Source of the DNA: Rhodococcus sp. X156
GTDB lineage: Bacteria; Actinomycetota; Actinomycetes; Mycobacteriales; Mycobacteriaceae
NCBI RefSeq assembly: GCF_004006015.1
Contig: NZ_CP034766.1
Coordinates: forward strand, 3,133,001 to 3,197,000
Length of the DNA: 64,000 nucleotides
Direction: 5' to 3'
In this document: in pieces, positions 17,401-25,487 of the stretch
Layout of the letters: each line of letters starts with the position of its first letter
How positions within the stretch are numbered: position 1 is the stretch's first letter
The notes under the pieces: model-generated
What the model saw: the letters and a program-made list of their open reading frames with translations, nothing else
Database searches by the model: none
Told to the model about the DNA's origin: nothing
Position numbers and translations under genes: made by a program

Positions 17401-17939
17401 GCGCACTCGTCGACATCCCGTTCGCGACGGCCGACGGTCGCCAGGTCTCCCTGGCCGATCACGCCGGCGAGGTGGTCCTCGTCGTCAACGTGGCGTCCCG
17501 GTGCGGCCTGACCCCGCAGTACGAGGCGCTGCAGGGCCTGCACAGCAGCCTGCAGGCGAGGGGCCTGACGGTGCTGGCCTTCCCGGCCAACAACTTCATG
17601 GGCCAGGAGCCGGGCACCGACGCCGAGATCGCCGACTTCTGCTCGACGCAGTACGCCGTCACCTTCCCGGTGCTGGCCAAGATCAGCGTGGTCGGCGACG
17701 ACCAGCACCCGCTGTACGCCGAGCTGACGCGCCAAGCGCCGGCGGCCGCGGGCACGTCGGACTTCCGCGACAACCTGCGGGCCGCGGGGATCGAGCCCAC
17801 CGAGGACCCGGACGTGCTCTGGAACTTCGAGAAGTTCCTGGTCAGCAAGCAGGGTGAGGTGGTGGCGCGCTTCGCGCCGTCGGTCGCACCCGACGCCCCC
17901 GAGATCGTCCGCGCCGTCGAGGCGGAGCTCGCCCGCTGA
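17397..17939 (+). CDS. glutathione peroxidase family protein (Cys type)
   Basis: 180-residue thiol peroxidase reducing hydroperoxides; in a mycothiol-producing host it would most likely use thioredoxin or mycothiol rather than glutathione (inference). Catalytic Cys in VNVASRCGLTPQY, the Gln in FPANNFMGQEPG and Trp-Asn in VLWNFEKFLV complete the Gpx tetrad. Length is the bacterial norm. Possible translational coupling to an upstream leader frame; convergent with DUF445. Confidence 0.92.
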   Translation: MSALVDIPFATADGRQVSLADHAGEVVLVVNVASRCGLTPQYEALQGLHSSLQARGLTVLAFPANNFMGQEPGTDAEIADFCSTQYAVTFPVLAKISVVGDDQHPLYAELTRQAPAAAGTSDFRDNLRAAGIEPTEDPDVLWNFEKFLVSKQGEVVARFAPSVAPDAPEIVRAVEAELAR

Positions 17940-17958
17940 GACGGGGCCCGGAGCCGGG

Positions 17959-19227
17959 TCAGCCGAACAGCAGGTCCGACACGGCGTAGATGACCAGGCC
18001 GGCCAGTGCACCGACCACGGTGCCGTTGATGCGGATGAACTGCAGGTCACGACCCACCTGCAGCTCGATCTTGCGGCTGGTCTCCTGCGCGTCCCACCGG
18101 GCCACGGTGTCGGTGATGACCCCGGTGATCTCGTCGGCGTAGTTGCTCACCACGTACCGCAGGCTGCCCTCCAGCCAGCCGTCGACCTTGCCGCGCACCG
18201 CCGGGTCGTCGGCCAGCCGGGCACCCCAGGAGGCGACCAGGTCGCGGGCCCGCACCCGCAGCTCGCTGGAGGGGTCCTCCACCGCGTCCAGGATCATCCG
18301 CTTGGCGGTGCCCCAGGCGCTGGCCACCACGTTCTGCACCTCGGGGTGCTCCAGGATCTGCTGCTTGACCGACTCCGCCCGGGCGATGGTGTCCGGGTCG
18401 TGCTGCAGGTCCTCGGCGAACTCGGCCATGAACTTGTCCACGGCCTTGCGCATCTGGTGCTCGGGGTCGTCGCGCACCGCGCGGGCGAAGTCGAGCACCT
18501 CGCGGTGCAGCCGGTCGGCGAGCATGTCGTCCAGGAAGCGCGGCGACCACGCCGGCGCCTGCTGGCTGACCACCCGCACCACCGTGTCGTGGTTGACCAG
18601 CACCCAGTCGTAGGCCCGGTCGCAGATGAGGTCTACCAGGCGCTTGTGCTTGCCGTCGGCGAGCACCTCGGCCAGCAGCTTGCCCAGCGGCGGCCCCCAG
18701 GGGCGGTCCACCAGGCGGCGCACCAGGGTCGCGTCGATCACCTGCTGCACGTCCTCGTCCCGCAGCACCGTCACCGCGCCGCGGGCGAGCACCGCGGCCT
18801 CGGCGGTGATCCGCTCGGCGTTGGCCGGCTGGGCCACCCAGCGGCCGAGCCGCTCGGGCACCCGGGCCGCGCGCAGCTTGTCCACCACCACGTCCGGGGC
18901 CAGGAAGTTGGTGCCCACGAAGTCGCCCAGGCTCGCGCCGAGCTGGTCCTTCTTGCGCGGGATGATCGCGGTGTGCGGGATGGGGATGCGCAACGGGTGG
19001 CGGAACAGCGCGGTGACGGCGAACCAGTCCGCCAGGGCACCGACCATGCCCGCCTCGGCTGCGGTGCGCACGTAGCCCACCCAGCCGCCGGCCCCGATCG
19101 ACTCCTGCCACCGGGCGAAGAGGAACACCACGGTGGCCGCCACCAGAAATCCGGTGGCCACCACCTTCATCTTGCGCAGGTCAGCACGCTTGGTCTCGTC
19201 GTCCAGGGTGAGGTCCACGGCGTTCAT
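17959..19227 (-). CDS. DUF445 family membrane protein
   Basis: 422-residue DUF445 (YjiN-like) protein of unknown function. One N-terminal membrane segment (VVATGFLVAATVVFLFA, about residues 22-40), then GMVGALADWFAVTALFRHPLRIPIPHTAIIPRKKDQLG, the family signature, a long charged region and a C-terminal membrane segment ending VVGALAGLVIYAVSDLLFG. The middle would face one side of the membrane. Divergent from the aminotransferase gene with about 50 bases between starts. Confidence 0.88.
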   Translation of the reverse strand: MNAVDLTLDDETKRADLRKMKVVATGFLVAATVVFLFARWQESIGAGGWVGYVRTAAEAGMVGALADWFAVTALFRHPLRIPIPHTAIIPRKKDQLGASLGDFVGTNFLAPDVVVDKLRAARVPERLGRWVAQPANAERITAEAAVLARGAVTVLRDEDVQQVIDATLVRRLVDRPWGPPLGKLLAEVLADGKHKRLVDLICDRAYDWVLVNHDTVVRVVSQQAPAWSPRFLDDMLADRLHREVLDFARAVRDDPEHQMRKAVDKFMAEFAEDLQHDPDTIARAESVKQQILEHPEVQNVVASAWGTAKRMILDAVEDPSSELRVRARDLVASWGARLADDPAVRGKVDGWLEGSLRYVVSNYADEITGVITDTVARWDAQETSRKIELQVGRDLQFIRINGTVVGALAGLVIYAVSDLLFG

Positions 19228-19277
19228 CCTCCCAGGTGCGTGGCGGAGGCAGCGGGCCGGCGAGGCGAGCAGGCAGG

Positions 19278-20474
19278 ATGGCGCAGGTGATGCCGCCTCC
19301 CCAGCTGGTGCCCCACCTGCAGCCGTTCGCCTCGACGATCTTCGCGGAGGTGACCGCGCTGGCCACCGAGCACGGGGCGATCAACCTGGGGCAGGGCTTC
19401 CCGGACACCGACGGCCCCGCCGCCATGCTGGAGGCAGCGCGCGCAGCCATCGCCGCGGGCCACAACCAGTACGCCCCCGGACCGGGCATCCCCGCGCTGC
19501 GCCAGGCCGTCGCGGCCGATCGCGCCACCCGCTACGGGCTGCACCACGACCCGGACACCGAGGTGCTGGTGACCGTGGGGGCCACCGAGGCGATCACCGC
19601 CGCGGTGCTGGCGCTGGTGCGTCCGGGCGAGGAGGTGGTGATGGTCGAGCCCTACTACGACTCCTACCCGGTGGCCGTGGCGGTGGCCGGTGCCACCCGG
19701 CGCACCGTGGCGCTGGTGCGCGACGGCGACCGGTTCGCCCTGGACCTGGACGCGCTGCGCGCGGCGGTGAACCCGGCCACCCGCATGCTGCTGGTGAACT
19801 CCCCGCACAACCCCACCGGCACGGTGTTCACCACCGAGGAGCTGGCGGCCATCGCCGAGCTGGCCTGCGAGCACGACCTGGTGGTGCTCACCGACGAGGT
19901 CTACGAGCACCTGGTCTACGACGGGCGCGTGCACCGACCCCTGGCCGGGCTGCCCGGCATGGCCGAGCGCACGCTGTCGGTGTCGTCGGTGGCCAAGACC
20001 TTCAGCGCCACCGGCTGGAAGACCGGCTGGGTGTGCGGGCCCGCCGAGCTGGTGGCCGCGGTGCGCACCGCCAAGCAGTTCATGAGCTTCGTCGGCGCCA
20101 CCCCGATGCAGCACGCCGCCGCCCACGCCCTCACCCACGAACAGGCCTGGGTGCAGCAGCTGCGCATCGACCTGCAGGGCAAGCGCGACCTGCTGTCCAC
20201 GGCGCTGGCCGAGGTGGGCTTCCGGGTGCACCCCAGCGAGGCCAGCTACTTCGTCTGTGCCGACGCCGCGCCGCTGGGCGAGACCGACGCGGTGGCCCTG
20301 TGCAGGCAGCTGCCGGTGCAGGTGGGGGTGGCGGCGGTGCCGGTCAGCGTGTTCTGCGACTCCCCCACCCGGGAGCAGCAGCCCTGGCGCCAGCTGCTGC
20401 GGTTCGCCTTCTGCAAGCGTGACGACGTGCTGCACGAGGCCGCCCGACGGCTGCACGCGCTCAGAGCATGCTGA
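19278..20474 (+). CDS. class I/II PLP aminotransferase (DapC/kynurenine aminotransferase-like)
   Basis: 398-residue cytosolic pyridoxal-phosphate enzyme. Family marks: INLGQGFPDTDGP, NQYAPGPGIPALRQA, the PLP pocket NSPHNPTGTVFT and DEVYEHLVYDG, and the Schiff-base lysine in SSVAKTFSATGWKTGW. It resembles the group including Rv0858c (N-succinyldiaminopimelate aminotransferase) and methionine or kynurenine aminotransferases, so specificity is open. Start at ATG 19278; ATG 19290 is also credible because a CAGGAT -10 would make it leaderless. The 3' end overlaps the AurF gene by 14 bases, tail to tail. Confidence 0.88.
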   Translation: MAQVMPPPQLVPHLQPFASTIFAEVTALATEHGAINLGQGFPDTDGPAAMLEAARAAIAAGHNQYAPGPGIPALRQAVAADRATRYGLHHDPDTEVLVTVGATEAITAAVLALVRPGEEVVMVEPYYDSYPVAVAVAGATRRTVALVRDGDRFALDLDALRAAVNPATRMLLVNSPHNPTGTVFTTEELAAIAELACEHDLVVLTDEVYEHLVYDGRVHRPLAGLPGMAERTLSVSSVAKTFSATGWKTGWVCGPAELVAAVRTAKQFMSFVGATPMQHAAAHALTHEQAWVQQLRIDLQGKRDLLSTALAEVGFRVHPSEASYFVCADAAPLGETDAVALCRQLPVQVGVAAVPVSVFCDSPTREQQPWRQLLRFAFCKRDDVLHEAARRLHALRAC

Positions 20475-21381
20475 TCTTCTTGTACAGCCGCACCGAGGGC
20501 CCGCCCACCAGGCCGACCTCGTCCAGGAACGCCATCAGCTTGGCGGCGCTGTCGCGCAGCCGCGCGCGGTAGTGCTCGTTGGTCCTGGCCGCCGCCATCG
20601 CCCGCTTGGGGTCGAGCCCGGCCGCCGCGTACACGTCCGGGTGCACCAGGCTGGTGGTGATGAAGTAGGCGCCGGCGGCCAGCATCGCGCGCTCGCGGGC
20701 GCGCTGGGCCGCGGACATGCCCTGCACCCGGCGGGCGATCTCCTCGCGGGCGAAGCGCATGTGCCGCGCCTCCTCCAGCACGTGGATCTTGGCCGTGGTG
20801 CGGGTGATCGGCTGCACCCGCTCATCCCGCATCCAGTCGCGCTGCATCACGTCGAGGATCTCCTCGGCCACCAGGATGCCGGCGTAGGCGGTGGCCCCCA
20901 CCGCGGTGGCCTTGAAGACCCGGCCCAGCTCGAGGACGGTGCGCGAGGGCCGGTAGGCGGGAGCGCCGAAACGTTCGGCGGCGCGGGCGAACATGATCGA
21001 GTGGCGGCACTCGTCAGCGATCTCGGTGAGGGCAAACTGGAAGTGCGGTGTGGAAGCGTCCTGCCCGTAGATGTCCCGCACCACCATCTGCATGAGGATC
21101 ATCTCGAACCAGATGCCGGTGCTCATGATGGAGGAGACCTCGTGCTTGGTCAGCGTGACCTGCTGCTCCAGGCTCATCTCCTCCCACAGCGACGTGCCGT
21201 AGAGGGTGCTCCACTCCGGCGTCAGGCCGAAGAGGTGGTCCGGGACCGGCGCCTGCCAGTCGACCTCGACCATCGGGTCGTAGGACTTCTTGGCCGCCGA
21301 GGACAGCAAGCGGCTGGCGATCTCCTGGCGGTCGGTCACCTTGACGCCCCGCGACGCGCTGCTGGTGGTGGTGCTCGACAT
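20461..21381 (-). CDS. AurF-type diiron oxygenase
   Basis: 306-residue member of the AurF/CmlI diiron N-oxygenase family, whose characterised members oxidise aryl amines to nitro or hydroxylamine groups. Two iron-binding motifs are visible: IADECRHSIMF and VLEEARHMRF, separated by the usual helices, with Glu residues in WFEMILMQ and LVAEEILD helices as further ligands. No signal peptide. ATG at 21381 has GGGGAGA seven bases upstream; a longer open frame upstream has no support. Divergent from a TetR gene with an 11-bp palindrome in between. Substrate unknown; there is no biosynthetic cluster nearby. Confidence 0.88.
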   Translation of the reverse strand: MSSTTTSSASRGVKVTDRQEIASRLLSSAAKKSYDPMVEVDWQAPVPDHLFGLTPEWSTLYGTSLWEEMSLEQQVTLTKHEVSSIMSTGIWFEMILMQMVVRDIYGQDASTPHFQFALTEIADECRHSIMFARAAERFGAPAYRPSRTVLELGRVFKATAVGATAYAGILVAEEILDVMQRDWMRDERVQPITRTTAKIHVLEEARHMRFAREEIARRVQGMSAAQRARERAMLAAGAYFITTSLVHPDVYAAAGLDPKRAMAAARTNEHYRARLRDSAAKLMAFLDEVGLVGGPSVRLYKKISML

Positions 21382-21460
21382 GTGGTTCTCCCCGGCGCCC
21401 GGACGTACCCCAGCCGTGTGCACGCCCGGTCGCACTCGCGACCACCCGCCCGGTATGAAG

Positions 21461-21471
21461 CACATCATGTG
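21461..21471. promoter_or_regulatory. palindrome in the AurF/TetR intergenic region
   Basis: CACATCATGTG is a perfect palindrome around a central C, 80 bases before the AurF ATG and about 20 before the TetR start. Just beyond lies an imperfect second palindrome, ATGTAACTGCTAACAT. Such sites between a TetR gene and its divergent target are normally operators. Binding by this TetR is inferred. Confidence 0.5.
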
Positions 21472-21490
21472 ATTGGATGTAACTGCTAAC

Positions 21491-22405
21491 ATGAGTAACA
21501 TGAACCATGACGGCGATGCTGTCAAGGCTGAGCGGACCGATAGCCCCTCCGCCCCAAGGCCCCAGGGGCCGCGGCCTGCTGTTCCGGCCACCTGGGTGAA
21601 GACCATGACCTCCGCCGCAGCCACGGCCGCCGCGGTGGTGGACGAGGCGCGCTCGGCGCGGGTGGCCATCGACGGGCGCAAGAAGCGCTGGGACGAGCAC
21701 AAGCGCGCCCGGCGCGAGGAGTTCGTGGACGGCGCGCTGGCAGCCATCCGGCGCAACGGCCCCCAGATCGGCATGGAGGACATCGCCGGCGAGCTGCAGG
21801 TGTCCAAGACGGTGCTCTACCGCCACTTCACCGACAAGAGCGACCTGGTCGACGCGATCCTCACCCGCATCGCCCAGACCGTCGCGCTGCCGCCGCTGCT
21901 GGCCGAGCTCTCCCAGGAGCGGGCCGACTTCGACCAGGCGCGGGCGCTGATCGGCGCCTACGTGCGCTCTGTCGCCGCCGAGCCCGAGCTGTACGGCTAC
22001 GTGTTCACCCACAACCAGGAGGTGGGTGGCGCGGAGAGCGTGGTGGCCACCACCGAGCGGGTGATCGCCGAGGCGCTCTCCGGGCTGGTCGGTGACCGGC
22101 TGCGCACCATGGGCATGGACTCCGGCGGGGCGCAGCCGTGGGCCTACGGAGTGGTGGGCATGGTCCAGCTGGCCACGCACTGGTGGCTGGACAACCGCAC
22201 CATGTCCTCCGACGCGCTGGTGGACTACCTGAGCATGCTCGTCTGGGGCGGGCTAGAGGGTGTGCTGCGTGCCGACGGCGCCCCCGCCAAGTTCGTCCCC
22301 GCCGCGGCGTCCGACCCGACCAGGCGGCTGCTCGGCGGACCCCTCACCCCTGATCCCGCCCCTGACCCGGACGCCGATCCCGACCAGAAGGACAGCCACG
22401 GATGA
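21491..22405 (+). CDS. TetR/AcrR family regulator
   Basis: 304-residue repressor-type protein. After a long polar N-terminal extension and a basic helix (DGRKKRWDEHKRARREEFV) the TetR helix-turn-helix is at about residues 85-130: IGMEDIAGELQVSKTVLYRHFTDKSDL. The C-terminal ligand domain contains ATHWWLDNRTMSSDALVDYLSMLVWGGLEGVL. Start uncertain: ATG 21491 or 21500, without a clear Shine-Dalgarno. Divergent to AurF and translationally coupled (ATGA) to the DUF4873 gene, so it probably controls both. Confidence 0.85.
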   Translation: MSNMNHDGDAVKAERTDSPSAPRPQGPRPAVPATWVKTMTSAAATAAAVVDEARSARVAIDGRKKRWDEHKRARREEFVDGALAAIRRNGPQIGMEDIAGELQVSKTVLYRHFTDKSDLVDAILTRIAQTVALPPLLAELSQERADFDQARALIGAYVRSVAAEPELYGYVFTHNQEVGGAESVVATTERVIAEALSGLVGDRLRTMGMDSGGAQPWAYGVVGMVQLATHWWLDNRTMSSDALVDYLSMLVWGGLEGVLRADGAPAKFVPAAASDPTRRLLGGPLTPDPAPDPDADPDQKDSHG

Positions 22406-22710
22406 GCACACCGGAGGAGCACGACGATCCCGCGGGCTACCAGGGTCCGGCAACGGCGGCGCACGACGAGCACGAGCACGCCGTGGACCTCACCCTCTCC
22501 GGGCACTTCGAGCCCATTGGCGGCACATACTCCTGGTACGGCCGGGTGCGCGGGCTGCCGCAGACCCCGAGCGGGACGACGCTGACGGTGCGCACCGACG
22601 CCGCCGAGGCACAGGTGGTGGTCACCGAGCAGGACCTGTGGGGCAACCACCTGGTGCGGGGCGTCGGCGCGCCCCCGTTCGAGGCCTTCGACGCCACCGT
22701 CCTGGACTAG
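22402..22710 (+). CDS. DUF4873 domain-containing protein
   Basis: 102-residue protein of the DUF4873 family, often found beside or fused to flavin monooxygenases; function unknown. Recognised by GYQGPATAA, VDLTLSGHFEPIGGTYSWYGRV and the C-terminal WGNHLVRGVGAPPFE. Start overlaps the TetR stop (ATGA). Converges with and overlaps the following methyltransferase stop by about 4 bases. Confidence 0.82.
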   Translation: MSTPEEHDDPAGYQGPATAAHDEHEHAVDLTLSGHFEPIGGTYSWYGRVRGLPQTPSGTTLTVRTDAAEAQVVVTEQDLWGNHLVRGVGAPPFEAFDATVLD

Positions 22711-23777
22711 GCGAGGCGGTAGAACCGCCACAGGTCGTGCTCGACGGGCAGGGTGTCCACCGAGGTGAACCCCGCCTGCCGCGCGTAGTCACGCATGGTG
22801 CTCTCCCGCATGACGGTCCCGGTGGCGGCCGAGCCCGGCGTGCTCATGCTGTCGGGCAGGCACACCGACAGGCTGAAGCCGTACATCAACCGCTCCACCA
22901 GGTCACCCGGCGGAGCGAAGGCGCTGGCCACCTTCATGTCGGCCACCAGCACGGCCCCGCTCGGCGCGGCCAGGGCACGCATGGCCGCCAGCGCCGGCAC
23001 GGGGTGCGGCAGGTCGTGCAGGCACTCGAAGGCGGTCACCAGGTCGTAGCCGGCCTCCGCCCGCACGGTGGCGACGTCCTGCTCCCAGACCCGCACCCGC
23101 CCGTCCAGGCCGGCCTCGGCCACGTTGCGCCGGGCCAGCTCCACCGAGGCAGGGTCCAGCTCGAAGGCGTCCACCTGCACCCCGGGCAGGCCCTGCGCCA
23201 GCCCGATGGCCGACCACCCGCCGCCGCACCCCACGTCGGCCACCCGCGCCGGCGGGTCGGAGTGCAGCCTCAGCTGGACGTCGGGCAGGGTGGCCAGCCA
23301 CTCCTGCGCGAGCAGGCCGAGGAAGCCGGGGCGGTTCAGGTCGGCCTGGGACTCCCGCATGTCGGTTCCGAACGCCGACCAGGGAACGCCCGTGCCGGCA
23401 CGGAAGGCCTCCGCCACCGCGGGCACCTGCGCCGCCGCGGCCACCAGCTGACGGGCCAGCGGCGCCAGGTAGCTGAGGTCGTCGGCGCTGGCCAGCACCT
23501 GACCCACGCCCGGCTTGAGCCGGTAGCGCCGGTCGGCCGCCACGGCGGAGCTGGCGGCGAGCTCGACCAGGCCGGTCACGGCCTGCTGCTCCAACCACTC
23601 CCGGGCTCCCCGCTCGCCGGTGTCGGTGGCCGCGGCCAGCTCGGCGGAGGACAGCGGCGGAGAGCCGTCCAGGCAGCGGTAGTAGCCGAGCCGGTCGCCC
23701 AGTGCCACCGCCATCAGGTCGAACATCCCGGCGGCTGAGCTCATCAGCCGTTCAGCGACCTCGGTCGCAGGATCCAT
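22707..23777 (-). CDS. winged-helix plus SAM-dependent methyltransferase protein (Rv2258c-like)
   Basis: 356-residue cytosolic protein. Residues about 1-90 form a winged-helix dimerisation domain (ERGAREWLEQQAVTGLVELA..RRYRLKPG); residues about 165-300 form a Rossmann methyltransferase with motif I VADVGCGGGWSAIGLA, VDAFELDPASVELARRN and ECLHDLPHPVPALAAMR. Such proteins include small-molecule O- and N-methyltransferases and Rv2258c. ATG at 23777 chosen because the residues before it are not family-like. Substrate unknown. Confidence 0.85.
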   Translation of the reverse strand: MDPATEVAERLMSSAAGMFDLMAVALGDRLGYYRCLDGSPPLSSAELAAATDTGERGAREWLEQQAVTGLVELAASSAVAADRRYRLKPGVGQVLASADDLSYLAPLARQLVAAAAQVPAVAEAFRAGTGVPWSAFGTDMRESQADLNRPGFLGLLAQEWLATLPDVQLRLHSDPPARVADVGCGGGWSAIGLAQGLPGVQVDAFELDPASVELARRNVAEAGLDGRVRVWEQDVATVRAEAGYDLVTAFECLHDLPHPVPALAAMRALAAPSGAVLVADMKVASAFAPPGDLVERLMYGFSLSVCLPDSMSTPGSAATGTVMRESTMRDYARQAGFTSVDTLPVEHDLWRFYRLA

Positions 23778-23867
23778 GGCGGACCACCTCGCAGGACGGG
23801 TACGTCCTGCCAGTGTCCTCCGCTGGTCGAGCAGCACAACCCCTGGTCGACGGCGCTCCCGGCGCGC

Positions 23868-24611
23868 TCAGCGGCCCTGGAACTCCGGGCTGCGCTTGTC
23901 CCGGCGGGCCTGCTGCCCCTCGGCGAAGTCCGCGCTGGTCCAGCAGCGCTCGAACTCCGCCACCTCCCAGTCGGCGTTGGTGTCGGCCTCTCGTGCTCCG
24001 TCGGCGGTGAGGCCGTTGAGCACTCGCTTGGAGTAGGCCAGGCTCAGCGGCGCCAGGCTGGCGCAGTGCGTCGCCAGCTCCAGTGCGTCGGCGAGGCCGC
24101 CCTCCCCGTCGGCCAGCCCGCTGCGCAGCGCCTCGGCTGCGGTCACGGTCTGCGCGGTGAGCATCATCCGCCGGGCCATCCCGCCGCCGGCGAACATGGC
24201 CAGCCGGCGCAGCGTCCAGGCGTCGGCGGCCAGGCCGAGCTTGGCGGTGGGCACCCCGAACACGGCGGTGGGCGCGGCCACCCGCAGGTCGCAGCACACC
24301 GCCAGCTGGGTCCCCGCGCCGATGGCCGGCCCGTTCACCGCGGCGATCACCGGCACCTGGGCGTCGGTGACCGCCCGCAGCATCGCGCGCAGGGCGTCGA
24401 GGAACCCGTCGCCGTACACCCCGCCGAGGTCGGCGCCGGAGCAGAAGCTGGTGCCCGCGCCCGTGATCACCAGCGCGCGGGCACCGGCCTCGACGCTGCC
24501 GGTCACCGCCTCGCGCAGCTGGTCGCAGACCTCGGTGCTGAGGGCGTTGCGGCGCTCCGGCCGGTCGATCTCCAGGACGGTGACGCGGCCGTGGTGGCTG
24601 GTGTTGATCAT
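23868..24611 (-). CDS. enoyl-CoA hydratase/isomerase family protein
   Basis: 247-residue crotonase-fold protein acting on acyl-CoA thioesters. Oxyanion-hole segments ALVITGAGTSFCSGADLGGVY and AAVNGPAIGAGTQLAVCCDLRVAA are intact; the usual catalytic Glu positions are replaced in part (LGLAADAWTLRRL), so it may be an isomerase or hydrolase rather than a hydratase. Lies 48 bases after the SDR gene on the same strand and may be the third gene of the monooxygenase operon. Confidence 0.88.
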   Translation of the reverse strand: MINTSHHGRVTVLEIDRPERRNALSTEVCDQLREAVTGSVEAGARALVITGAGTSFCSGADLGGVYGDGFLDALRAMLRAVTDAQVPVIAAVNGPAIGAGTQLAVCCDLRVAAPTAVFGVPTAKLGLAADAWTLRRLAMFAGGGMARRMMLTAQTVTAAEALRSGLADGEGGLADALELATHCASLAPLSLAYSKRVLNGLTADGAREADTNADWEVAEFERCWTSADFAEGQQARRDKRSPEFQGR

Positions 24612-24659
24612 GGGTTCCAGTATCGCCCTGCCTGGTTCGGCCCTGGCCGGGTGGTTCGG

Positions 24660-25487
24660 CTACTTGGGCAGGGCGCGCCCGCACACCGCGGCAACCACCC
24701 GCTGGTAGCCGGAACCGGTGACTCGGACCAGGGCGTCGAGGGCCTTGGCGTCGGAGCCGATGAGCACGCGCGGCCGTCCGGCGCCGACTCCCCTGAGGAT
24801 GACGCGTGCGGCGGTCTCGGGCGTGGTCTTGGCCAGCTTGGCGTCGAAGAACTCCGCCAGGATCTTGGCGTCGGAGCCCACCGCGGCCGTGCTGTTGCGG
24901 GCGATGCCCGTCTTGATGCCCCCGGGGTGCACGCAGGTGACCTTGACGGGGTGCTTGTTGATGAGCATCTCCTGGCGCAGCGACTCGGTGAAGCCGCGCA
25001 CGGCGAACTTGGCCGAGTTGTAGGCGCTCTGGGTGGGGATGGACAGCAGCCCGAACAGGCTGGAGACGTTGACCAGGTGGCCGTCGCCGGAGGCGATGAG
25101 GTGGGGCAGGAACGCCTTGGTGCCGTTGACGACCCCCCAGAAGTCGACGTCCATCACCCGCTCGATGTCCTTGAACTCGGTGACCTCGACGTCGCCGCTG
25201 AAGGCGATGCCGGCGTTGTTGAACAGCAGGTTGACCACGCCGTAGTGCGCCGCGACGGCGTCGGCGTACTCCAGCACCGCCGAGCGCTCGGCCACGTCGA
25301 GGTGGTCGGAGCGCACCTGCGCCCCCAGCCCCTCGCACTGGCGAACCGTCTCGGCCAGGCCGGCACTGTCCACGTCGGACAGGGCCAGCCGGGCGCCCCG
25401 GCTGGCGAGGTCCAGCGCCAGCGCGCGGCCGATGCCCGAGCCGGCTCCGGTGATGACGGCGACCTTGTTGGTGAAGTCGGTCTTCAT
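24660..25487 (-). CDS. SDR family oxidoreductase (SadH-like)
   Basis: 275-residue short-chain dehydrogenase. Cofactor motif TGAGSGIG, NLLFNNAGI, catalytic Ser in VNVSSLFG, catalytic YNSAK, then HPGGIKTGIARN; the tail TPETAARVILRGVGAGRPRVLIGSDAKALD is typical of the SadH (Rv3085) group. Translationally coupled (ATGA) to the upstream monooxygenase, as in the mycobacterial mymA-type operons where the pair oxidises lipid-derived ketones or alcohols. Confidence 0.92.
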   Translation of the reverse strand: MKTDFTNKVAVITGAGSGIGRALALDLASRGARLALSDVDSAGLAETVRQCEGLGAQVRSDHLDVAERSAVLEYADAVAAHYGVVNLLFNNAGIAFSGDVEVTEFKDIERVMDVDFWGVVNGTKAFLPHLIASGDGHLVNVSSLFGLLSIPTQSAYNSAKFAVRGFTESLRQEMLINKHPVKVTCVHPGGIKTGIARNSTAAVGSDAKILAEFFDAKLAKTTPETAARVILRGVGAGRPRVLIGSDAKALDALVRVTGSGYQRVVAAVCGRALPK

